This document shows, in pieces, positions 16,354 to 22,770 of a DNA stretch of 22,770 nt. The DNA is from an uncultured Eubacteriales bacterium (GTDB lineage Bacteria; Bacillota; Clostridia; Peptostreptococcales; Anaerovoracaceae), in contig USBT01000021.1 in assembly GCA_900553025.1 (NCBI GenBank), positions 1-22,770 on the forward strand, in the 5' to 3' direction. Position 1 is the first letter of the stretch; every line of letters begins with the position of its first letter. Both the position numbers and the translations under genes were made by a program. The notes below the pieces were generated by a model. The model saw only the letters and a program-made list of their open reading frames with translations, had not been told where the DNA came from and did no database searches.

Positions 16354-16695
16354 TCAGCCTGGAGGCCATGTTAGCTTCCTCTTTCCAAGTATATGGAAGT
16401 GCAGATGCTTCACAGTTTGGAAGGCATCGTCGCCAGTATTAATTACCGTCCTGTATCCACCTTCAAGGCCAAGTTCAGCAGCAATGTCCTTGATTTTTAA
16501 CATTATATGACTTATGAGGTCAGCATCGTCAGATGTTAGCTCGTCAAGCGATTTGATATGCTTCTTGGGAACTATGAGAACGTGAACGGGAGCCTGTGGC
16601 TCAATGTCATGAAAGCAGACAATCTGTTCATCCTCATACACCTTGTTTGAAGGAATTTCTCCCTCAGCAATCTTACAAAATAAACAATCACTCAT
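16354..16695 (-). CDS. hinT: HIT-family purine nucleotide phosphoramidase
   Basis: HinT hydrolyses AMP-linked phosphoramidates such as AMP-lysine. The 113-residue protein has the histidine triad His97-x-His99-x-His101 (HLHFHILG), with the middle His catalytic. It also has the N-terminal CLFC zinc pair (Cys4, Cys7), present in part of the family, and the usual C-terminal WPPG. The ATG overlaps the mtaB stop by 4 bases, and an AAGGAG site lies inside mtaB, so it is cotranscribed with mtaB. The stop is followed almost directly by the DinD-like remnant. Confidence 0.96.
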   Translation of the reverse strand: MSDCLFCKIAEGEIPSNKVYEDEQIVCFHDIEPQAPVHVLIVPKKHIKSLDELTSDDADLISHIMLKIKDIAAELGLEGGYRTVINTGDDAFQTVKHLHFHILGKRKLTWPPG

Positions 16696-18011
16696 ACCGG
16701 TTCTCCTTTCATTCCGTCTTTATAAATTTCTGTCAGTTTAACATTGACAAACTCTCCAAAAACCGTTTCAGTTTGAAGCGAATCCATTATACCTCTATCA
16801 TTCGAATTTATATACACTCTAATATAATTATCTGAATATCCTCTAATGTCCTCGCCGTCGGGTTCTTCAACCAAAACCTTTGCCACTGTGCCAATGTTTT
16901 TCTCAAAAAATTTTTTTTCTGCAGCTTCTGCTATCCTAGAGATAGTCTCGGCCCTTTGAGCGGATGTTTTCCCATCGACTTGGCTCTCCATCTCCGCAGC
17001 CTTCGTGCCAGTTCTTTGGCTATATCTGAATGCGTGAACCTTACAGAAATTCACCCTCTCAACTATATCAACGCTGTCCCTAAAATCGTCATCCGTTTCT
17101 CCTGGGAACCCGCATATAATATCCGTCGAAATACCGTACAGGGGATCAAAATCTCGAAGTGTATCCACTATTGCTAAATACTCATCCCTATCGTAGCGTC
17201 GATTCATTCTTTTGAGTATTTTGTTGGAGCCGGACTGTATGCTGAGATGTAAATGGTGGCATAGCTTAGGATACTTAAACAGCTTCTGAACGTAGTTTGT
17301 GTCGATAACGGTCGGTTCTAGTGAGGATAATCTGATTCTAAAATCACCGTTTAGTTCATCCAAGCTTTCGATAAGGGGTGCAATTCCGTCGTATCCTAGG
17401 TCTTCCCCATACAACGCCGTATTGATGCCCGTTAAAACGATTTCTCTAAACCCACGATCTATCAAAAGCCTCGCTTCCTCAATTATCTCCTCAATAGGTC
17501 TACTCCTCACAGGCCCTCTGGCATATGGGATTATACAGTATGAACAAAACCTGTTGCAGCCCTCCTGAATTTTTATGTATGCCCTAGTCCTGCTGTCCAT
17601 TGAGGTTACAATTCCGTCGCTTTGATATATTCTGAGCTTGTCGTAATCCAGCACATGGCAGTTCGAATTATCACGGGCAAAATTCTCCACATAATCTATG
17701 ATCTCGTGTTTTTTGTTTGTGCCAACGACAATGTCAACGCCCTCAATCGACGATACCTCATCCGGCTTCATTTGAGCGTAACAGCCCGTAACTGCCACCA
17801 ATCCGTCGGGATTGACCTTCTTTGCCCTTCGAATATACTGCCTTGACTTCCTGTCAGCCAAATTCGTTACTGTACAAGTATTTATCACATATATATCGGC
17901 GAAATCGTTTTCGTCCACAACAAAATAGCCGCGGGCTCTGAAGTTCTCCTTCATCGCCTCGGTTTCATATTGATTAACTTTGCAGCCTAGAGTGTGAAAG
18001 GCTACCTTCAT
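16692..18011 (-). CDS. mtaB: tRNA t6A37 methylthiotransferase MtaB
   Basis: MtaB is a radical-SAM enzyme that converts t6A at position 37 of ANN-decoding tRNAs to ms2t6A. The N-terminal UPF0004 domain binds one iron-sulfur cluster through Cys10, Cys46 and Cys77. The radical-SAM cluster motif GCNRFCSYC uses Cys152, Cys156 and Cys159. A TRAM-like domain closes the 439-residue protein. The opening MKVAFHTLGCKVNQYETEAM is typical of MtaB rather than MiaB. A GGAG site lies 8 bases upstream of the ATG. It is separated from rsmE by a 170-base gap filled by tandem repeats. Confidence 0.95.
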   Translation of the reverse strand: MKVAFHTLGCKVNQYETEAMKENFRARGYFVVDENDFADIYVINTCTVTNLADRKSRQYIRRAKKVNPDGLVAVTGCYAQMKPDEVSSIEGVDIVVGTNKKHEIIDYVENFARDNSNCHVLDYDKLRIYQSDGIVTSMDSRTRAYIKIQEGCNRFCSYCIIPYARGPVRSRPIEEIIEEARLLIDRGFREIVLTGINTALYGEDLGYDGIAPLIESLDELNGDFRIRLSSLEPTVIDTNYVQKLFKYPKLCHHLHLSIQSGSNKILKRMNRRYDRDEYLAIVDTLRDFDPLYGISTDIICGFPGETDDDFRDSVDIVERVNFCKVHAFRYSQRTGTKAAEMESQVDGKTSAQRAETISRIAEAAEKKFFEKNIGTVAKVLVEEPDGEDIRGYSDNYIRVYINSNDRGIMDSLQTETVFGEFVNVKLTEIYKDGMKGEPV

Positions 18012-18045
18012 ATATATTGCTCCATTCTATTTTTTTACTATGCTT

Positions 18046-18189
18046 AATTGCGGTATTAAATCGACATACTAAATTACTATATCTAATTACTGTCTTAAAT
18101 TACTATTTTGAATTGCTATCTTATAATTACTATGTTTAATTGCTATCTTGATTTTCTATATTGAATCTCTGTATTTAATTGCTATAACT
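18046..18189. repeat. 13-bp degenerate tandem repeat array, eleven units
   Basis: Eleven consecutive 13-base units fill the gap between rsmE and mtaB, with consensus near AATTGCTATCTTA (or AATTACTATNTTT) on the plus strand. The period holds exactly from 18046 to 18123 and from 18125 to 18189, with one extra base at 18124. The last unit overlaps the rsmE stop codon. Units differ at several positions, so the array is old or under loose constraint. No reading frame crosses it usefully. Confidence 0.85.
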
Positions 18190-19000
18190 CAAATTCGTAC
18201 ATAAGCATCGCAAGTGTCGCAGGACCAGCAGTCTCAGTTCGCAAAATACTTTTGCCCAGAGAAACGGGTCTAATGCCTATCGACCTTAGCTTGTCAACCT
18301 CTTTTGTGCTAAATCCTCCTTCAGGTCCGATAATTATTGCGATTTTAGGGATATCAGCCTTGAGATTTTTCGCTTCGTTTTCACTTGATGTTTCTGAATC
18401 ATCTGCCTTGTCGAGATCGTCCATGGCTTTCTGTCTCAAAAAATCTTTTGTTAGTAAGTCCTTGAGTGTTCTGTTTTCTTCATTCTCGTATGGGAATATA
18501 ACCAAATCAAAATCTTGAAGTACATTCAAAGCATAATTAAAGGCTATATACTCGTGTACTATTGGATTTCGTGGTGAAAGGCATTGCTTGACAGCCTCGT
18601 CTGCGATTTTTTGAAGTCTACCATGCTTCTTATTCTCCCTACCCGATGGCTTATTCACACATCTATCCATATAAACGGGCGTGATAGTTGAAGCACCGAG
18701 TTCGACAGATTTTTTCACGATAAGCTCAAGCTTCGGGCTCTTGGGTACACCCTGAAATAGCTCAACATGATATGAAAGTTCTCGCCCATGCTTTTGCTTG
18801 TCCACGATAGAAAGAACTATTCCATACTCTGATATTTCTTCAATTCTACCAACATACTCCCATTCAGAGCCGTCTGATACTGGAAGCATATCTCCAACCT
18901 TTACTCTTAATACCTTAGACAGGTGGCGAATATCTTCAGGCGATATAACCTGAATTTGCTTTTCACCTACCTCCTCTGGCTTTACATACAAAATATTCAT
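18182..19000 (-). CDS. rsmE: 16S rRNA (uracil-1498-N3) methyltransferase RsmE
   Basis: RsmE methylates U1498 of 16S rRNA using S-adenosylmethionine and has a SPOUT (knotted) fold. The N-terminal PUA-like domain includes HLSKVLRVKVGD. The SAM-binding knot is shown by IIIGPEGGFS (about 222-231) and LGKSILRTETAGPA (about 248-261). Residues about 185-217 form an acidic linker (DDLDKADDSETSSENEAKN) that seems longer than usual. The ATG follows the pdp stop by 10 bases, but no Shine-Dalgarno sequence is visible, so initiation may depend on coupling to pdp. The start fits the family's N-terminus. Confidence 0.94.
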   Translation of the reverse strand: MNILYVKPEEVGEKQIQVISPEDIRHLSKVLRVKVGDMLPVSDGSEWEYVGRIEEISEYGIVLSIVDKQKHGRELSYHVELFQGVPKSPKLELIVKKSVELGASTITPVYMDRCVNKPSGRENKKHGRLQKIADEAVKQCLSPRNPIVHEYIAFNYALNVLQDFDLVIFPYENEENRTLKDLLTKDFLRQKAMDDLDKADDSETSSENEAKNLKADIPKIAIIIGPEGGFSTKEVDKLRSIGIRPVSLGKSILRTETAGPATLAMLMYEFEL

Positions 19001-19010
19001 ATTTTTAAAT

Positions 19011-20339
19011 TTATATTTCTATAATTTTTTTGATAAGCTTAAAAGCTTCAGGCCTGTTTTCTCCAATTTTGAAGGCTTTTCTTGCTTCGCTAGCCGCGCT
19101 GTCCACTTTTTCTCTATTATTCCCACAAATAGTAGCCAGAGTATCGCCCACAGAAGCCTCTTCCCCGACTTTTTTTTCGATGTAGATTCCTGATGCATAG
19201 TCAATTTCATCCTCCTTCTTAGCACGCCCTGCTCCCGTGTGTTGAGATGCAATGCCTATCAATTTAGCGTCTATTCTGTTGATGTATCCAGATTTTTCTG
19301 CCTTTATTTCTACCTTATATTCAGCCTGAGGGAATAGACTGTAATCGTCAATAACGTTGATATTACCGCCCTGCCTCTCGAGAAATTCGGTCATTTTCTT
19401 TAGTGCAGCTCCACTTTGAATTGCATTCTTAGCAAGCTCGAAGCCTTCCTCTTTGGTTTTTGCCTTTCCGCCAAGGAAAATCATTATGCCAGCGAGTTTT
19501 TCGGTAAGCTCAGTTATATCCTCAGGTCCCTTACCTTTAAGAGTATCTATTGCCTCAATTACTTCTATGGCATTCCCGACTGCACGTCCCAAAGGCTGGT
19601 TCATATCGGAAATCACAGCCATGGTTTCCTTTTCGGCAGCCTTGCCAATCTTGCACATCATAGTCGCCAGTTCTGTGGCTTTATCCTCATCCTCCATAAA
19701 TGCACCCTCGCCACACTTAACATCAAGAAGTATTTTGTCTGACCCCGCTGCAAGCTTCTTGCTCATGATTGATGAGGATATTAGACTGAGATTGTCGATT
19801 GTTGCAGTCACATCTCTGAGCGCATAAATTTTCTTGTCCGCCGGCGTAAGGTGCCCGGACTGCCCTATTACTGCAATACCTATCTCATTAACCTGTTTCA
19901 GAAATTCCTCAGGCTCAAGCGTAGTTTTGAATCCCGGTATCGATTCCATTTTGTCGACAGTTCCGCCTGTGAAGCCAAGGCCTCTACCGCTCATTTTAGC
20001 AATTGGCACACCACATGCCGCAGCTATTGGCGCAACTATGAGTGTAACCTTATCTCCAACACCTCCAGTAGAATGCTTGTCAACCTTTATCCCCTTAATC
20101 GAGTCTAGGTTGATTGTATCTCCAGAAAATCGCATAGACTGCGTTAGGTTTACGGTTTCATCCTCATCCATTTTGTTTAAGTATATTGCCATAAGAAGTG
20201 CAGAGGCTTGATAATCCGGTATCTCCCCAGCGCTATAACCGTCAACAAAATATTTGATTTCTTCCTTTGTCAGCTTTTCGCCGTCCCTCTTCTTAGTGAT
20301 AATTTCAATCATATCAAGATTATTAAGTCTATCGCTCAT
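19011..20339 (-). CDS. pdp: Pyrimidine-nucleoside (thymidine) phosphorylase
   Basis: This enzyme splits thymidine, deoxyuridine or uridine with phosphate into the base and (deoxy)ribose-1-phosphate. The 442-residue protein has the family signature KHSTGGVGDKVTL (88-100) and SGRGLGFTGGTVDKMESIPG, which bind phosphate and nucleoside. It could be pdp or deoA by name; the sequence alone does not settle substrate range. The first ATG has a GGGGA site upstream, while the ATG at codon 10 has none, so the longer form is preferred. deoB precedes it by 65 bases; DeoB takes over its sugar-phosphate product. rsmE follows after 10 bases. Confidence 0.93.
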   Translation of the reverse strand: MSDRLNNLDMIEIITKKRDGEKLTKEEIKYFVDGYSAGEIPDYQASALLMAIYLNKMDEDETVNLTQSMRFSGDTINLDSIKGIKVDKHSTGGVGDKVTLIVAPIAAACGVPIAKMSGRGLGFTGGTVDKMESIPGFKTTLEPEEFLKQVNEIGIAVIGQSGHLTPADKKIYALRDVTATIDNLSLISSSIMSKKLAAGSDKILLDVKCGEGAFMEDEDKATELATMMCKIGKAAEKETMAVISDMNQPLGRAVGNAIEVIEAIDTLKGKGPEDITELTEKLAGIMIFLGGKAKTKEEGFELAKNAIQSGAALKKMTEFLERQGGNINVIDDYSLFPQAEYKVEIKAEKSGYINRIDAKLIGIASQHTGAGRAKKEDEIDYASGIYIEKKVGEEASVGDTLATICGNNREKVDSAASEARKAFKIGENRPEAFKLIKKIIEI

Positions 20340-20404
20340 ATTTTATCCCCATATATTATTTTGATTACATTCCCTTTTATTTATTATGATTCCTACCCTT
20401 TGCT

Positions 20405-21583
20405 CTATTTTGTTCTCTTAAGTTCATCGAGGAAGCTCGTGCCAAGCTCTGTCGGCTTTGCGCCAAGGAATTCTGCTACTGTAGCTCCTATATCGGCAAA
20501 TGTCTTTCTAACTCCCAAATCCTTGCCCGGTTCAATCCATTTTCCCCATGCGAGAATCGGAATATATTCTCTTGTGTGATCTGTCCCCTTGAACGTAGGA
20601 TCATTGCCGTGATCTGCTGTCAAAATGAGCAAATCTTCATCGCCCATCTCCATACAGATTTCACCAATTCTTTCGTCAAAATCCATTATTGCCCTTCCGT
20701 AGCCTTCTGGATTTCGCCTGTGTCCGTATTCCGAGTCAAATTCTACTAAATTAGTAAATATCAGACCTTCAAAATCCATTTTAATGGCTTCAATAGTCTT
20801 ATCCACCCCATCCATATTATTCTTTGTATGCACGGAATCAGTTATACCCTTGCCGTTAAAAATATCATTAATCTTGCCTACGGCATAAACTTTTTTCCCA
20901 GCTGCCTTTATATTGTCAAGGACTGTGTCTTGTGGCGGTGTTACGGAATAATCATGTCTGTCCGAGGTTCTCTTTCTTTTGCCGTCTACAATAACATAAG
21001 GCCTTGCAATTACACGACCGCATGCCCAGTCGCCCGCAAGCATTTCTCTTGCAATTTCACAAATTTCATAAAGTTTCTCCAGCGGAATCACATCGGTGTT
21101 TGCTGCGATTTGAAATACGCTGTCTGCGCTTGTATACACAATGGGCTTGCCAGTTTTCTCATGCTCTGGTCCAAGCTCCTCAATAATCTTAGTTCCGCTT
21201 GCGGGATAATTTCCAATTACCTCAACACCTATTCTTTCCTGAAAGGCGTCGATGAACTCCTTTGGAAACCCGTCTGGATAAGTTTTAAAAGGAATTTTAG
21301 TTTCAATTCCTGCAAGCTCCCAATGTCCCGTTGTTGTGTCCTTTCCTATAGATTTTTCCATAGACTTACCATACGCTCCAACCGGCTGTTCTTTCTCCCT
21401 CATACCGGTAACTACTCCATCGATGTTTCCTATTCCAAGCTCCTCAAGGTTTGGAACAAAAAAGCCAGGTGTCCCAGCAGCCGCATGGTTAAAGGTGTGT
21501 GCTCCTGTATCTCCAAATTTGGCAGCATCTGGCAATTCGCCAATACCCATACTATCTAATACTATCAAAATTGCTTTTTTCAT
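20405..21583 (-). CDS. deoB: Phosphopentomutase
   Basis: DeoB interconverts (deoxy)ribose-1-phosphate and -5-phosphate, linking nucleoside phosphorylase products to central metabolism. The alkaline-phosphatase-superfamily motifs are present: metal-binding Asp10 in ILIVLDSMGIG, the catalytic Thr in GKDTTTGHWE (Thr84 or 85), and TADHGND followed by DHTREYIP. I chose the ATG at 21581-21583 because it gives the family N-terminus MKKAILIVLDS, the usual length of 392 residues, and a GGAGGT site 7 bases upstream. The frame stays open 36 codons further back to a TTG at 21691, but that adds only repeat-encoded residues. Confidence 0.95.
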   Translation of the reverse strand: MKKAILIVLDSMGIGELPDAAKFGDTGAHTFNHAAAGTPGFFVPNLEELGIGNIDGVVTGMREKEQPVGAYGKSMEKSIGKDTTTGHWELAGIETKIPFKTYPDGFPKEFIDAFQERIGVEVIGNYPASGTKIIEELGPEHEKTGKPIVYTSADSVFQIAANTDVIPLEKLYEICEIAREMLAGDWACGRVIARPYVIVDGKRKRTSDRHDYSVTPPQDTVLDNIKAAGKKVYAVGKINDIFNGKGITDSVHTKNNMDGVDKTIEAIKMDFEGLIFTNLVEFDSEYGHRRNPEGYGRAIMDFDERIGEICMEMGDEDLLILTADHGNDPTFKGTDHTREYIPILAWGKWIEPGKDLGVRKTFADIGATVAEFLGAKPTELGTSFLDELKRTK

Positions 21584-21597
21584 ATTAATAACCTCCA

Positions 21598-21669
21598 AAT
21601 CGCATTTATCCTTAGAATCGCATTTATCTGTAAAATTTTGTTTATGCGTAGAATCACATTTATCCACAG
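21598..21669. repeat. 18-bp tandem repeat, four units, with a DnaA-box match
   Basis: Four 18-base units lie at 21598-21615, 21616-21633, 21634-21651 and 21652-21669. The plus-strand consensus is near AATCGCATTTATCCNTAG, and a weak fifth unit may follow. Each unit carries TTAT plus five bases at the same phase: TTATCCTTA, TTATCTGTA, TTATGCGTA and TTATCCACA. The last (21660-21668) is a perfect DnaA-box consensus. The array ends at the deoB ribosome site. Confidence 0.85.
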
Positions 21670-21757
21670 AATCGATTAACACTATATCCAAATTGTCCTT
21701 CGGATCGATCCAAACTATTAACCTTATTACTAACTATATACCCATAATAGAATCTGA

Positions 21758-22477
21758 CTATCTTACTTTAATAGGATCCGCATTGATATAGTCAAGCGCT
21801 ACCAGTCTGTACTCGACATCACCAATTACACCCTTGATACAATTCTTTTGATCCTTCAAGCCGTGAAGGTGTCCATATACACATTTTTGCACGTTGTTTT
21901 CCGATAACATCTCGGTAAAACCTGATCCAGCTTTGCTACTTGCTGGCGGATAATGAATTGCTGCTATAACCTGAGCATCCTCGGTATCAGGTCTGTTTTT
22001 CTTTTGATTTGCAACATCCTCGAGCGACATTTTGAGCCTTAGAAGCTCTCTTTTGTATATTTTTTCGTCATGCGCATCAAAATCCCTTGTACCAGGTGTT
22101 ATCCAACCACGTGTTCCAGCGACATATGCGTTTTCTTTTTCTAGGTAAATTCCTTTGTTTTGTAAAAAATATATATTATCAAATAATGTGTTCAATCTAT
22201 TTGTTGACGTCCACCAAAGGTCATGGTTACCCTTAGTTATCACCTTGAAGCCTGGCAATTTACTAATCCATGTAAGGTCGAGCATTGCCTCATCAAGACG
22301 CAGCCCCCAAGAAACATCCCCGACGATGATTACCGTATCATCCTCTTTGACCTTGGCAAGCCAGTTCTCCTGTACCTGCAAATGATGGGCACGCCAATTT
22401 GGTCCAAAAATATCCATTGGTTTGTCAATTCTCGGGTCAAGTGAAAGATGTAAATCGCCAATAGCGTATATGCTCAT
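21758..22477 (-). CDS. Metallophosphoesterase (calcineurin-like)
   Basis: A 239-residue cytoplasmic hydrolase of the calcineurin-like superfamily with all metal-binding motifs: GDLHL (Asp8, His10), GDVSWG (Asp54), GNHDLWW (83-89), a later HYPP, and a closing GHLHG. It has no signal peptide or membrane segment. The substrate is unknown; relatives hydrolyse phosphoproteins, nucleotides or cyclic nucleotides. The ATG has a GAGGAG site and follows the rmuC stop by 26 bases, so the two are probably cotranscribed. The gap to deoB is 174 bases and includes the palindrome GGATCGATCC and the 18-bp repeats. Confidence 0.9.
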   Translation of the reverse strand: MSIYAIGDLHLSLDPRIDKPMDIFGPNWRAHHLQVQENWLAKVKEDDTVIIVGDVSWGLRLDEAMLDLTWISKLPGFKVITKGNHDLWWTSTNRLNTLFDNIYFLQNKGIYLEKENAYVAGTRGWITPGTRDFDAHDEKIYKRELLRLKMSLEDVANQKKNRPDTEDAQVIAAIHYPPASSKAGSGFTEMLSENNVQKCVYGHLHGLKDQKNCIKGVIGDVEYRLVALDYINADPIKVR

Positions 22478-22503
22478 TAAAATTATTCTCCTCGATAGTT
22501 AGT

Positions 22504-22770
22504 CTAATAAAGGTTCCGGTGGCTTTCTGCTGATAGTTTCTCTTCTTGCAGATCTTCTAAAAAGTCTCGCGGTGCTTCATTTGCTTTCTCTTCAGAACTT
22601 TTCTCCAAGCTTTCTTCAAAATTGCTAATCTTATCTAATTTTCTTATCATCACTCGAGTTCTCACACCTATGAGCTTCTCAAGTTCATCCTGTGCTTTCA
22701 AAATAGACGATTGCACCCTCGCAAGCGTACTGTCGAATTTCTGAAACTCCTCCTTGACCTCAGAAAGCAC
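22504..22770 (-). CDS. rmuC: RmuC-family protein, C-terminal end (cut by window edge)
   Basis: Only the last 88 residues are in the window. The segment EVKEEFQKFDSTLARVQSSI, then DELEKLIGVRTRVMIRKLDK matches the C-terminal helices of RmuC (DUF195), a coiled-coil protein with a nuclease-like core proposed to limit DNA inversions at short repeats. The acidic tail (FEESLEKSSEEKANEA) is less conserved. The apparent initial Met is internal; the true start lies beyond 22770. The call rests on this short region, so it is likely but not certain. Confidence 0.78.
   Translation of the reverse strand: MLSEVKEEFQKFDSTLARVQSSILKAQDELEKLIGVRTRVMIRKLDKISNFEESLEKSSEEKANEAPRDFLEDLQEEKLSAESHRNLY

Noticed and set aside
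18046..18189. Tandem repeats as a CRISPR array
   Set aside because: The 13-base units are contiguous without unique spacers and there are no cas genes nearby.
20828..21559. Long plus-strand frame of 243 codons opposite deoB
   Set aside because: Its residues look like an antisense translation of deoB (Cys/Phe/Asn-rich, no domain), while deoB is unambiguous.
21598..21669. DnaA-box-like repeats as a replication origin
   Set aside because: Only one box is perfect, there is no dnaA or dnaN gene nearby, and no typical A+T-rich unwinding module beside it.
21702..21711. Palindrome GGATCGATCC as a terminator after the metallophosphatase gene
   Set aside because: It has no hairpin loop of useful size and no following T-run.
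1..22770. tRNA, rRNA or known riboswitch genes
   Set aside because: No cloverleaf, TTC-arm or conserved riboswitch core was seen on either strand by eye; a covariance-model search would be decisive.

Overview
This A+T-rich window reads as chromosomal DNA of an anaerobic, Gram-positive, Clostridia-like member of the Bacillota. The evidence is the conserved block phoH-ybeY-cdd-era-recO-(DUF4342)-glyS, the single-chain glycyl-tRNA synthetase, strong AGGAGG-type ribosome sites, a pyruvate carboxylase, and a large surface protein with a C-terminal cell-wall sorting signal. I could not name the species. Every gene I support lies on the minus strand, so transcription runs from high to low coordinates.

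In transcription order, 22770 to 18182 holds the end of rmuC, a metallophosphatase, and the nucleoside-salvage pair deoB and pdp. The 16S rRNA methyltransferase rsmE follows 10 bases after pdp. Then come the tRNA methylthiotransferase mtaB and hinT, which overlap by 4 bases. Two gaps here hold degenerate tandem repeats: four 18-bp units just before deoB, and eleven 13-bp units between rsmE and mtaB.

From 16353 to 15624 is a 730-base stretch with no intact gene. It holds a frameshifted remnant of a DinD/BRO-like gene, a truncated start of a small helix-turn-helix-like gene, a pair of TTGT-ACAA palindromes, a strong terminator hairpin, and the promoter region of the next gene. That gene (15623-11118) encodes a 1501-residue surface protein with a signal peptide, a beta-helix-like glycine-rich region, Cna_B-like repeats and a VPGTG sorting signal. 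Its 3' tail is partly duplicated just after the stop codon.

A terminator fused to a good sigma-A promoter separates it from typA/bipA, which is followed closely by a MscS channel and pyruvate carboxylase. From 4622 to 1 is the conserved ribosome/RNA-maturation and DNA-repair block (phoH, ybeY, cdd, era, recO), then a DUF4342 gene with a long 11-residue-repeat tail, then the start of glyS.

The themes are RNA and ribosome maturation (YbeY, Era, RsmE, BipA, MtaB, GlyS), pyrimidine and deoxyribose salvage (Cdd, Pdp, DeoB), and one accessory island (about 16350-11060). I see no RNA genes, no CRISPR array, no intact mobile element and no clear new defence system. The most unusual items are the two intergenic tandem repeats, the duplicated surface-gene tail, the decayed cassette, and the DUF4342 11-mer protein.
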